Below are positions 24,380 to 33,364 of a stretch of DNA of 64,000 bases, one piece after another. The translations under genes were made by a program, and so were the position numbers. This DNA is from Fen-1298 sp050015675 (GTDB taxonomy: Bacteria; Bacteroidota; Ignavibacteria; UBA10030): contig JBEKAY010000014.1 in assembly GCA_050015675.1 (NCBI GenBank), positions 1 to 64,000 of the forward strand, read 5' to 3'. The notes under the pieces were generated by a model, which saw only the letters and a program-made list of their open reading frames with translations, had not been told where the DNA came from and searched no databases. Each line of letters begins with the position of its first letter. Positions within the stretch are counted from its first letter, which is position 1.

Positions 24380-26782
24380 TTGAATCAATCTAAAGTTGAG
24401 GTACTCAGTCTATTAACTAAAGTACTTAAAAGATCTATAGTTAATCCATTCTTTTCCTTTTCCGTAAATCAATGGTATAATAATCAAACTGAAATAATCT
24501 CTCAATTGAGATCATTCTTTAATGGAGATCAAATAATTATTATACGAAGTTCGGCCTCTGATGAAGATAATACAATCAATTCTTTAGCTGGTCATTATTG
24601 TAGTGTTCCTAACGTCCATTCTCAAGATACTTATCAGCTGTGTCATGCAATAGATAGAGTAATCAACTCCTATAAACAACCGAATAGGTCTTTAAAAGCT
24701 GATGATATGCTAATTGCACAATTACAATTGTGCAATGTGACAAAAAGTGGTGTGATATTGACAAGGGAGTTTCAAAAAGGACTTCCATATTATGTCATTA
24801 ATTTCGATGATCAAACATCCAAGACTAATATAGTCACGAGCGGAGGTGCTAGTAAGGCGTTATGGATTGCAAAATGGCAGAATATTCAAGAAATGCCAAA
24901 TGAGTGGCAAAATATTATTCTAAGTATTCAGGAGATAGAAAATATATACCCTCATAGAGTTCTTGCTATCGAATTTGCATCAGATATAAATAATAATGTA
25001 CATATATTCCAAGTGAGAGAAATTCATATTCGCAATCCCATCTCTTCTACAAATGAAACATCGATAGAGTATAAATGTCATGCTGAATTAATTTCTCAAC
25101 TCAAGGATCAATTCTGTTTTTACGGTGATTGTAGCAGTGTCCTACCTGGTGATTATACGATCTTTTCTGATATGTCGGACTGGAATCCAGCAGAAATTAT
25201 TGGAAGTAGACCGAATAATTTCGATTATTCGCTTTATAGATATCTCGTAACACAATCGGTATGGAATGAAGCTCGAGTATCTTTGAATTATATAGATGTA
25301 TCTCCTTTTGAGTTAATGCAATTGATTGGAGATAAGCCATATATCGATACACGCGTATGTTTTAATTCGTTAACGCCAGCAAACCTTAATCAATCTCTAA
25401 GGCCTAGACTTATTAATTATTACCTTAATAAACTTCGTCGTTCTCCACAATTACAAGATAAAGTCGAATTTGAGGTTGTTTTTACTTGTTATGATTCTTC
25501 TTTTTCCTCTCGGGAAGATGACCTTCTGGAAAGTGGTTTTTCACATTCTGAAATACAAGAGTTAAAAAATAATCTTTTATGCTTCACAAATAATTTGTTG
25601 AAGAATACAGCTAACATCCTATCATCTGATTTTAGAAATATCAATAATTATGACAATTATTTAAATGGATTCATAGATAAACCAGCCCCACTTTCATATA
25701 AACAACTGTTTCAAAAATCATTTGCTCTTTTAGAAAATTGCCGAAACGAAGGTGTGTATATATTCTCGAGAATTGCACGACTTGCGTTCGTTTATCAAGC
25801 CTTTTTAAGAGGATTTCAAAAAATTGATATTGTCGATCGTTCTTTTATAAATGCGATTATGAATTCGATAAATTCCATTACGACTGATTTCATGAATGAT
25901 TTGATTTTGTTAAATAGAGGTGATATTCAGGAAAAGGAATTTCAAAATAAATATGGTCATCTACGCCCTGGCATGTATAATATTATGGCTCAGCGTTATG
26001 ACTATGATTTGAATATATTTAAGAATAAGGATCTTTCGACATTAAAGATCAGAGAAAAGACGCCTTTGAAAATCACTACTGATATTTCATCGAGGATTGA
26101 ACGTGCCTTATTGCATGAAAATATAAGCTGTAGTACAGATATGATGATTAGATATATTGAACAAACTATTCAATACCGCGAATATTCTAAATATATATTT
26201 TCAAAAGCTGTCTCAAGCGCAATTGAAACAATTGTATTAGCATTCGAGAAGTTAGATATCCCGCGTCAAGATGCTGCAATGTTGGATATTAGTATGATCA
26301 AAAATATATTGAATTTAAAAAATATAGATAAAATAAATATTAGGAAGATGTTTTATGAAATGATTGATATGAACCGAAAAACAAAAAATGCATATGAACG
26401 CATTGTTTTACCATCGGTAATCACTGATTCAAATGATTTATCGAATGTGCCCTTTTATGCTTCATCGCCAGTATTTGTTACTAATAATGTAGTTGAAGGA
26501 GATGTGTTGCAATTGGATATAGGAATGATTAACTGTCATAATAAAATAGATGGGAAAATTGTATTGATTGAAAATGCAGATCCCGGATATGATTGGATAT
26601 TTGCTCGAAATCCAAGAGCATTAGTAACTAAATATGGTGGTGTAGCTTCTCATATGGCAATCCGTTGTTATGAATTGTCTCTGCCAGCTATCATTGGTTG
26701 TGGCGATATGTATTTTGAAAGAATTAAAAATGCATTCAAAATTAAAATTGATGGTAATTCACATCAAATAATTACATTCTGA
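24380..26782 (+). CDS. PEP-synthase-like dikinase (ATP-grasp plus swivelling His domain), L-glutamine-kinase-like
   Basis: About 800 residues. The N-terminal pyruvate-phosphate-dikinase ATP-grasp domain shows IIIIRSSASDEDNTINSLAG, and VREIHIRNP closes that domain. A long middle helical region of about 450 residues has no recognised family and would carry the acceptor site. The C-terminus has the phosphohistidine swivelling domain, TKYGGVASHMAIRCYELSLP, with the phospho-accepting His. The PEP-binding TIM barrel of true PEP synthase is absent, as in rifampin phosphotransferase and in the L-glutamine kinase (Cj1418) that starts capsule phosphoramidate synthesis in Campylobacter. The neighbour cytidylyltransferase favours the second comparison. 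Start: TTG 24380 sits at better spacing from AGGAG than GTG 24377. Confidence 0.8.
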   Translation: MNQSKVEVLSLLTKVLKRSIVNPFFSFSVNQWYNNQTEIISQLRSFFNGDQIIIIRSSASDEDNTINSLAGHYCSVPNVHSQDTYQLCHAIDRVINSYKQPNRSLKADDMLIAQLQLCNVTKSGVILTREFQKGLPYYVINFDDQTSKTNIVTSGGASKALWIAKWQNIQEMPNEWQNIILSIQEIENIYPHRVLAIEFASDINNNVHIFQVREIHIRNPISSTNETSIEYKCHAELISQLKDQFCFYGDCSSVLPGDYTIFSDMSDWNPAEIIGSRPNNFDYSLYRYLVTQSVWNEARVSLNYIDVSPFELMQLIGDKPYIDTRVCFNSLTPANLNQSLRPRLINYYLNKLRRSPQLQDKVEFEVVFTCYDSSFSSREDDLLESGFSHSEIQELKNNLLCFTNNLLKNTANILSSDFRNINNYDNYLNGFIDKPAPLSYKQLFQKSFALLENCRNEGVYIFSRIARLAFVYQAFLRGFQKIDIVDRSFINAIMNSINSITTDFMNDLILLNRGDIQEKEFQNKYGHLRPGMYNIMAQRYDYDLNIFKNKDLSTLKIREKTPLKITTDISSRIERALLHENISCSTDMMIRYIEQTIQYREYSKYIFSKAVSSAIETIVLAFEKLDIPRQDAAMLDISMIKNILNLKNIDKINIRKMFYEMIDMNRKTKNAYERIVLPSVITDSNDLSNVPFYASSPVFVTNNVVEGDVLQLDIGMINCHNKIDGKIVLIENADPGYDWIFARNPRALVTKYGGVASHMAIRCYELSLPAIIGCGDMYFERIKNAFKIKIDGNSHQIITF

Positions 26783-26829
26783 CAATGGTTGAATGTAATT
26801 TTTCATCATGACTTAAAAATTGGGCTAAA

Positions 26830-27615
26830 ATGAAAGCAATAATCTTAGCAGCTGGAGAAGGAACAAGACTTCATAAGTATACTAAAGGTATGCCAAAATG
26901 TATGCTTAGTATAGGTGGTGTCTCGATAATAGAACGTCAAATAGACATTTTAAGAGATTTTGGAATAGATGACATTATTATTGTTAGAAATAAACATTTT
27001 AATGAGTTAAATATCAAAGGTGTCCGATATTATATGAACAATATGCCCAACACCAATATGGTATATTCTCTTTTTTGCGCTGAAAAAGAGTTGGACACTG
27101 ATCTTATTATCACTTATGGGGATATACTTTATGATAAGAGTGTAATAAAAAAGATTATGGATTCAAATTCATATGATATTTCTGTGGTCGTTGATATGAC
27201 GTGGATTAAGTACTATACTGCACGTTTTACAGATCCATATGAAGATGCAGAAAGTTTAGTTTTAGAAAATGATGGACGAATATTAAACATTGGCGAATTC
27301 CATCCTTCACCTGAACAGATCCAAGCTCAATATATTGGGGTGATTAAACTTTCTAAATCAGGGAGTGAATACTTTAATAGGTTTTATAATACTGCAAAAG
27401 AAATATTTTGGAATAAACCATGGATAAGAAATAAATTGTTTCAACAGATATATATGACGGATTATTTGCAGGCAATTATTGACAATGGAATACCTATATA
27501 TAGCATTCCAATCGAAGGAGGCTGGTTAGAATTCGATACTGAGAAGGATTACGAAAATGTGATAAAATGGCACGCAGATGGTACACTTAGAAATTATTGT
27601 TCAATTGAATATTAA
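26830..27615 (+). CDS. CTP:phosphate nucleotidyltransferase (phosphocholine/phosphoglutamine cytidylyltransferase-like)
   Basis: A 261-residue sugar-nucleotidyltransferase-fold enzyme. It has MKAIILAAGEGTRL and MPKCMLSIGG at the nucleotide loop, and metal-binding Asp in LIITYGDILYD (about residue 97). A second half with VVVDMTWIKYYTARFTDP, DAESLVLE and QAQYIGVIKLSKSG is typical of the phosphocholine cytidylyltransferase subgroup rather than of glucose-1-phosphate enzymes. In Campylobacter the CTP:phosphoglutamine cytidylyltransferase (Cj1416) of the same fold acts directly after the glutamine kinase, and the same gene order is present here. It is therefore likely to add CMP to the phosphorylated product of the preceding enzyme. 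Start ATG 26830; SD is weak. The gene ends 16 bp before the next. Confidence 0.85.
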   Translation: MKAIILAAGEGTRLHKYTKGMPKCMLSIGGVSIIERQIDILRDFGIDDIIIVRNKHFNELNIKGVRYYMNNMPNTNMVYSLFCAEKELDTDLIITYGDILYDKSVIKKIMDSNSYDISVVVDMTWIKYYTARFTDPYEDAESLVLENDGRILNIGEFHPSPEQIQAQYIGVIKLSKSGSEYFNRFYNTAKEIFWNKPWIRNKLFQQIYMTDYLQAIIDNGIPIYSIPIEGGWLEFDTEKDYENVIKWHADGTLRNYCSIEY

Positions 27616-27631
27616 TAATAAATAATAATTT

Positions 27632-28462
27632 ATGATTGCGTCAAAATATTCATTATATGATTCCTCTTTTGTTGAAGAGTTGTTTTTATATTCTGCAAAG
27701 ATAATTGAAGTTCTATACGCAAATAATAAGATAAGTGACGGACAAAGAATCGCTTTAGAATGGGCCGAAGAAATTTCTGATCGACTTGAATTGGAAAGAA
27801 CTGATAATTGGAAGTTTTTTAAAAGAAATTTATTATCTAAATGGTTTAATAAACCCGAAAGTAAAAGATTTTTACCAGGATGGGAATATGATGAAGTTCG
27901 ACTTTATATCAACTCATTTAAGGGTAAAACGTTGCGTGTGTCAAAATTTCCAAACAATATCGCTTGTCATTCTGAAAGTATAATTTTATCAAATGATATT
28001 AAAAATAAGTGGCACGGAATTATTTCAGAGATAGACAATTCAATTCCAATCGAGATATTTCCTGAGTCATCTTCTAAGAAGAGCATATGTTTTAGAAGGT
28101 ATTCAACTGCATTTAATGAAGAAGTTATTTATGAGGCGAGTCTAGGTCAAGCTACTTATGCATTTGAAAGTGCTAATGGGTCATATCCAATCGTTTCTGC
28201 AACGAAGTCGAGAGAAAAATATTTATACAATAACAGAATTACTGGAAAGCATAAGAATAAATATTTTTTAACTATAAGGAAAAAATTACAGAAATTAATT
28301 GATTTGTATGATTGGTCTCTCTCTACAAAATCATTTGGCATTTGTAGATCATTAGGGATGGATTGGATTGCAATTGAGGGCTATTATGAAGTTGATAAAT
28401 CAAACGATATGATTGTTGTAGATATAGATATTCCCTTCGATTTTATTTTTATGCTAAAATAA
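27632..28462 (+). CDS. Unknown protein, last gene of the GT-STAND operon
   Basis: 276 residues with no recognised domain. It is soluble, without signal peptide or membrane helix. The N-terminal 60 residues are predicted helical. The centre has aromatic and Arg-rich stretches (ICFRRYSTAF, EVIYEASLGQATYAF), and the C-terminus ends with a hydrophobic/acidic strand pattern, IVVDIDIPFDFIFMLK. The acidic DxDxPFD pattern recalls metal-binding strands of ATP-dependent enzymes, but similarity is too weak to name a family. Spacing of 16 bp from the cytidylyltransferase indicates co-transcription. The most likely job is the final transfer or ligation step or an acceptor-specific partner, purely by position. 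Confidence 0.6.
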   Translation: MIASKYSLYDSSFVEELFLYSAKIIEVLYANNKISDGQRIALEWAEEISDRLELERTDNWKFFKRNLLSKWFNKPESKRFLPGWEYDEVRLYINSFKGKTLRVSKFPNNIACHSESIILSNDIKNKWHGIISEIDNSIPIEIFPESSSKKSICFRRYSTAFNEEVIYEASLGQATYAFESANGSYPIVSATKSREKYLYNNRITGKHKNKYFLTIRKKLQKLIDLYDWSLSTKSFGICRSLGMDWIAIEGYYEVDKSNDMIVVDIDIPFDFIFMLK

Positions 28463-28481
28463 TGGAAATATTTGTTAGTAG

Positions 28482-28769
28482 TGTTATAATAGTTTCGTTT
28501 TAAAAGGGGCAATAAAACAAACTAAGGTTTCAGTAATATCTCCAACAGAAATTCAACTTCTGTCTTATGACGGCAAAGAGTATGAACCAACAGATAACAA
28601 AAAATTCAAGATAATAAATGAGAAAAGTATCTGCCTGCACCACGACTATTTGTGTCTAATAGATTTTAAATTGACCAAAATACATAAGCTTTTTGGGGAG
28701 AGATCATTATTCTATAATGACACGGTCTTTTCTTCTCGGGATTTTGTATTAATGGTGAGAATAGTATGA
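28482..28769 (+). other. Open frame without start codon, possible gene fragment
   Basis: A 95-codon frame in good coding texture (KVSVISPTEIQLLSYDGKEY, KSICLHHDYLCLIDFKL) begins after TAG 28479-28481 and has no ATG, GTG or TTG in its first part. It ends at TGA 28767-28769 inside the 3' end of the opposite-strand amidotransferase. It may be the C-terminal relic of a lost gene at this junction. No family recognised. Confidence 0.35.
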
Positions 28770-29494
28770 TTGGGGATCTCAATCCATATAATATCAGGAA
28801 TGTCAAGCTTCTGGGAGCAAATGAACTTTGTTGTGCCAGATATATCTTTTCCTTGAAAAAGTGTATAGTATGTATCACACAGGATCTTGCGGTTAGCATC
28901 TACATCCCGATCATTTGCTTCTCGCATCGCAAAGAGTATATTGCCATCCGACATTAAAATATTTGCAGCACTGTATTTCATAGAGTGCAGTTTCCTAGCC
29001 CCTTCTTCAAATCCATCTGAGATCCCCTTATTTTTCTTTATTGTTTGTATAAACCAAAAAAACAACATTTCTGAATCGGTTTCTCCTCTGATGCTTGTAA
29101 CAAACTTTGGTTCAATAGGAAGATTCTCCTTGTGATTAAATATAGTGCCATTGTGGCAAAAAACGTAAGAATCAAAAACATATGGTTGGGTATTCTCCAT
29201 GGCTTTTTTGCCACGAGATGCCTTCCGCACATGTCCTATTAGTAATGGTGTGTTCAGTTTTGCTAATTGGGAAATTGCAGAAACATATTTTGAACTTTCA
29301 TATGCTGCCGATGGTTCTTTTTCTAAAAATGTAATTTGATTGTCCCTATATGCAACTAAACCCCATCCATCTTTGTGACCAGGTAGAATCCCAGTCGGAA
29401 CATTCCCGATATTCGATAACATGCCGAATTTTTGTAGTGAGGCCTCAACGACTCTCTCATCTGTAATTCCGATAATTGCAAGCAATCTGCACAT
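28712..29494 (-). CDS. Class II glutamine amidotransferase (Ntn hydrolase, YafJ/EgtC-like)
   Basis: 260 residues starting MCRLLAIIG, so Cys2 becomes the N-terminal nucleophile after Met removal. Other family positions are visible: LIGHVRKASRG (oxyanion and Arg), FCHNGTIFNH, and IRGETDSEMLFFW (Asp that binds the glutamine amino group). The enzyme releases ammonia from glutamine or cleaves a gamma-glutamyl amide. It is convergent with the operon at 19.6-28.5 kb rather than in it, yet sits inside the same pair of flanking repeats. In phosphoramidate synthesis a gamma-glutamyl hydrolase follows the cytidylyltransferase (there a class I enzyme), so a functional link is plausible but unproven. Confidence 0.88.
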   Translation of the reverse strand: MCRLLAIIGITDERVVEASLQKFGMLSNIGNVPTGILPGHKDGWGLVAYRDNQITFLEKEPSAAYESSKYVSAISQLAKLNTPLLIGHVRKASRGKKAMENTQPYVFDSYVFCHNGTIFNHKENLPIEPKFVTSIRGETDSEMLFFWFIQTIKKNKGISDGFEEGARKLHSMKYSAANILMSDGNILFAMREANDRDVDANRKILCDTYYTLFQGKDISGTTKFICSQKLDIPDIIWIEIPNHTILTINTKSREEKTVSL

Positions 29495-29975
29495 AAAGAT
29501 ATCCTAGCATGGAAATAATCAAAAAATCCTTACACTATGAATGAAATTCCTCTTTTGTCCTTTATTTAAGATACATAGAAAGAGCATTAACCGAAACCCT
29601 ATAAAAAACAGAAAGCTTAATTGTATTTATCAAGTTTGGTCACAAAATTTTATACTCACAGAATGATATTCAATCTGGCCTGTGTTCTATATGGAACCTT
29701 CCATACCATTTAAGTGCCCCGTCTCCCCGACGGCAAATAGTTAGCCTCCCTATAGCTCTGGTGTCTGGTAGTGCGTCAGGGCTATTATTTTAACCTGATA
29801 CATCTCTATATAAAATTGATTTTACCCCTTCATTCGGTTACATTATTGGCACAACTCTTTACCATGCTAGATACACTTCGAGTAGAATTCAATAATTAGA
29901 TGAGATTATTGGACGAAGTGTACGCTGGGAAAGATTTGTGATGAAGAAATTCTTTTTAGTGGGAGTTAACACATT
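29495..29975. other. Intergenic region with structured repeat and promoter area
   Basis: This separates the amidotransferase gene (leftward) from the defence operon (rightward). Apart from the repeat at 29717-29790 I see no gene. The 180 bp before 29976 probably hold the helicase promoter, but no clear consensus was found. Translation start context is TTTTTAGTGGGAGTTAACACATT before the ATG. Confidence 0.45.
29717..29790. repeat. Structured direct repeat, right copy
   Basis: Same element as 19165-19236: a CCCCGTCTCCCCGACGG hairpin, TAGTTAGCCTCCC, then AGCTCTG..CAGGGCT around GTGTCTGGTAGTGCGT, followed by ATTATTTTAA. The second stem has a G-U pair in place of G-C in the left copy. Both copies have the same orientation. 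Confidence 0.75.
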
Positions 29976-32900
29976 ATGCCACGTATCTTCGATAATATAG
30001 AACAATCACTTCTTCCTGCATTAAAGGAGACACTTGATCTTTCAGATCGTTCAGACTTCTGCGTTGGTTACTTCAATCTTAGAGGTTGGAAGCAGCTTGA
30101 TTCGTGCATTGAAAATTGGTCAGGCGGTGAAGGTAATTGCTGTCGTTTATTGGTAGGTATGCAGCGATTGCCTGCTGAAGAATTACGTGACGCGCTCAGT
30201 TTAGTTAAACACGATGGAGAGATTGATAATCAAACCGCTCTCAAATTGAAGAAGAGATTAGCAGAAGAATTTCGAGAACAGCTTACCTACGGTGTCCCGA
30301 CGAATCAAGATGAAGAGGGACTGAGAAAACTTGCTCATCAAATTAAGTCTAAGAAGGTTGTGGTAAAACTTTTCCTTCGTCACCAACTCCATGCGAAGCT
30401 TTACCTATGCTTTAGAACCGATCCCATCAATCCGATCATTGGATATCTTGGTAGTAGTAATTTGACACTTGCCGGACTTTCGCATCAAGGTGAATTGAAT
30501 ATTGATGTCCTCGACAATGATGCAGCTAAGAAATTGTCAAAATGGTTTGAGGACCGGTGGTCGGACAATCGTTGTATTGACATTTCGGATGAACTGGTTA
30601 AGATTATAGAAGAAAGCTGGGCACGTGAAGAACTGATTCCTCCATATCACATCTATATCAAGATGGCATACCATCTTTCGCAGGAAGCACGTGCCGGGCT
30701 ATCAGAATTTAAACTTCCGAAAGATTTTGGTAATAAGCTCTTTGAATTCCAGACAGCTGCTGTAAAGATCGCTGCACACCATCTCAACACGCGCGGCGGA
30801 GTGCTCATCGGTGATGTGGTCGGACTTGGCAAAACCCTCATGGCAACTGCTTTGGCACGAGTCTTTGAAGACGATCAAGACCTTGAAACACTTATTATTT
30901 GCCCTAAGAACCTTGTGAAGATGTGGGAAGATTATCGCGATAAATATCGTTTGAGAGCAAAGATACTTTCTCTTAGTCAGGTGACAAATGAGCTTGTAGA
31001 CTTGCGTCGTTATCGTCTCATATTAATTGATGAAAGCCATAACCTTCGTAACCGAGAAGGAAGACGATATCGAGCAATTCAAGAATACATAAAACAGAAC
31101 GAATGCAAGTGCATACTTCTTTCAGCTACTCCGTACAACAAAACATATGAAGACCTTGGCAGTCAACTTCGGCTTTTCATTCCGGAAGATAAAGACCTTG
31201 GTATCCGTCCCCAGGTTTATATCAGTTTGGATTTGAATGGAAGTGAAACGGAGTTTATCCGCAAACATCAATGTTCTGTTCGTTCCATAGCTGCATTTGA
31301 AAAGAGCCACCATGCAGACGATTGGCGTGAATTAATGCGTCTTTTTATGGTCAGAAGAACTCGAAGCTTTATCCAAGAGAACTATGCAGAGACCGATCCC
31401 ATAGCAGGGAAAAAATATCTTGTGTTTGAAGACGGCACAAAATCATATTTCCCAATTCGCCATCCGAAGACTGTCAAATTCAAAATCAATGAAGGTGATC
31501 AGAACGATCAATACGCAAAATTATATTCAGAAGATGTTGTTGCAATTATTGATGGACTGATTCTTCCTCGGTATGGATTAGGGAATTATGTAGTGCCATC
31601 TCCACACGATCCGCCGACACAATCAGAGGTTCGCATTCTTGATGATCTCTCACGTGCTGGTAAACGTCTTATCGGTTATTGTCGAACGAACCTGTTCAAG
31701 CGATTGGAGAGCAGCGGACAGGCATTCGTTCAATCGATTGAACGCCATATTCTCCGTAATTATATCTATGCGTACGCTATCGAAAACAATTTGCCGTTGC
31801 CCATTGGTTCACAAGATGCAGGTATGCTCGATACAAGAATTACCGACGAGGATGCTGAAAAAGGCACAAAAAGTTTCTTTGAAGATGATGATGATAACAA
31901 TGAGCAAACTGAAAAAATCCTCCGGACCGAAATGGATTTCAAGCAACGCGCAGAACAAGTTTATAGGGATTATGAGAAACAATTTAAAAGTCGATTTGAT
32001 TGGATTCGTCCGCACCTCTTTATTAATGTTCTTCAAAACGATCTCTTAAATGATGCTAAAAAGCTATTGAAGATTCTCGAGAAATGTTATCGGTGGGATC
32101 CCGAAAGAGATGCTAAATTAGATGAACTCTGTAAGCTCATTACAAAGAAGCATCCGAATGAAAAGGTTCTTGTCTTTACACAATTTGCGGACACAGTCAG
32201 ATATTTGGAAGAACAACTCCAAGCAAGAGGTATAAAAAAAGCAAAAGGTGTCACTGGTGATTCCAGCGATCCAACATTATTGGCTTGGAAATTCAGTCCG
32301 GTGAGCAACGATAAACAGAGCAAGTTTAAACCCGAAGATGAATTGCGTGTACTTGTTGCAACAGATGTTCTCAGTGAAGGTCAAAATCTTCAAGATGCAC
32401 ATATCGTTGTCAATTATGATTTACCATGGGCGATCATTCGTCTCGTTCAACGTGCTGGTCGTGTGGATCGTATCGGACAGAAAGCAAGTGATATTAAATG
32501 CTATTCATTCCTACCTGCCGAAGGAGTCGAACGTATTATCCGTCTTCGTGCGCGCGTTCGCCAGAGATTACAGGAGAACGCTGAAGTCGTAGGAACTGAT
32601 GAAGAATTCTTTGAAGATGACAAAAACGAAGAGACAATTCGAGACCTGTTCACCGAAAAATCCGGTATTCTCGATGGAGATTCTGATGATGAAGTCGATC
32701 TCGCTTCTTACGCTTATCAGATATGGAAAAATGCAGTCACAGGTGACCCGGAACTCCAGAAAATTGTTCCTGATATGGCTCCAGTCGTCTATTCGACTAA
32801 GCAGTTCACAGTGAATGAACGACAACCGGATGGAGCACTGGTTTATATGCGAACCGCCGAAGGAAATGACGCTCTCGCGTGGGTTGATAAAAAGGGCGAT

Positions 32901-33353
32901 AATGTTACAACCTCACAGCTTGCCATTCTTAAAGCAGCCGAGTGTAAACCGGATGAACCTGCATTACCAAGAGCGGATAATCATCACCAGCTTGTTCAAA
33001 AAGCGGTTGAATTTATAGTTGAAGAAGAAAAGTCTATTGGAGGCTCTCTTGGCAGGCCTTCCGGTGCAAGGTTCAGAACATACGAACGCCTAAAGAATTA
33101 TGCAGATGAAATCAAGGGAACGCTCTTTGACTCACTGGATTTGCGAAAAGCGATAGAAGATATACATCGTTTCCCACTACAGCAATCTGCCACCGATACG
33201 TTGAATCGTCAACTTCGAAGCGGCGTGTCGGATGATGCTCTAGCTCGCTTAGTGATTGCTTTGCGTGACGAAGGACGACTCTGTCTTTCAAGTGATGATG
33301 AACAAACACACGAACCGCGAATTATTTGTTCCATGGGACTCTTGAAAAAATAA
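29976..33353 (+). CDS. Phospholipase-D-domain SNF2-type helicase (restriction-like)
   Basis: 1125 residues. The N-terminal 200 residues contain one PLD motif, LHAKLYLCF..GSSNLTLAGL (about residues 138-165), a nuclease half-site that would need a dimer. Then follows a superfamily 2 (SNF2) ATPase: Walker A GDVVGLGKTL (about 280), LILIDESHNLRNREG (DESH, about 351), LLSATPY, and the C-terminal half with VFTQFADTVRYLEEQL and RAGRVDRIGQ (about 825). An acidic insert (FFEDDDDNNEQ) lies near 635. Together with the adjacent adenine methyltransferase this forms a helicase/nuclease plus modification pair, the logic of an ATP-dependent restriction system. Genes of this type occur in defence islands. The methyltransferase starts 11 bp after the stop. 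Confidence 0.9.
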   Translation: MPRIFDNIEQSLLPALKETLDLSDRSDFCVGYFNLRGWKQLDSCIENWSGGEGNCCRLLVGMQRLPAEELRDALSLVKHDGEIDNQTALKLKKRLAEEFREQLTYGVPTNQDEEGLRKLAHQIKSKKVVVKLFLRHQLHAKLYLCFRTDPINPIIGYLGSSNLTLAGLSHQGELNIDVLDNDAAKKLSKWFEDRWSDNRCIDISDELVKIIEESWAREELIPPYHIYIKMAYHLSQEARAGLSEFKLPKDFGNKLFEFQTAAVKIAAHHLNTRGGVLIGDVVGLGKTLMATALARVFEDDQDLETLIICPKNLVKMWEDYRDKYRLRAKILSLSQVTNELVDLRRYRLILIDESHNLRNREGRRYRAIQEYIKQNECKCILLSATPYNKTYEDLGSQLRLFIPEDKDLGIRPQVYISLDLNGSETEFIRKHQCSVRSIAAFEKSHHADDWRELMRLFMVRRTRSFIQENYAETDPIAGKKYLVFEDGTKSYFPIRHPKTVKFKINEGDQNDQYAKLYSEDVVAIIDGLILPRYGLGNYVVPSPHDPPTQSEVRILDDLSRAGKRLIGYCRTNLFKRLESSGQAFVQSIERHILRNYIYAYAIENNLPLPIGSQDAGMLDTRITDEDAEKGTKSFFEDDDDNNEQTEKILRTEMDFKQRAEQVYRDYEKQFKSRFDWIRPHLFINVLQNDLLNDAKKLLKILEKCYRWDPERDAKLDELCKLITKKHPNEKVLVFTQFADTVRYLEEQLQARGIKKAKGVTGDSSDPTLLAWKFSPVSNDKQSKFKPEDELRVLVATDVLSEGQNLQDAHIVVNYDLPWAIIRLVQRAGRVDRIGQKASDIKCYSFLPAEGVERIIRLRARVRQRLQENAEVVGTDEEFFEDDKNEETIRDLFTEKSGILDGDSDDEVDLASYAYQIWKNAVTGDPELQKIVPDMAPVVYSTKQFTVNERQPDGALVYMRTAEGNDALAWVDKKGDNVTTSQLAILKAAECKPDEPALPRADNHHQLVQKAVEFIVEEEKSIGGSLGRPSGARFRTYERLKNYADEIKGTLFDSLDLRKAIEDIHRFPLQQSATDTLNRQLRSGVSDDALARLVIALRDEGRLCLSSDDEQTHEPRIICSMGLLKK

Positions 33354-33364
33354 TTATAAAAACT

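Noticed and set aside
20446..33309. Numerous minus-strand frames opposite the large genes
   Set aside because: Shadows of long plus-strand genes with no starts, domains or spacing of their own.
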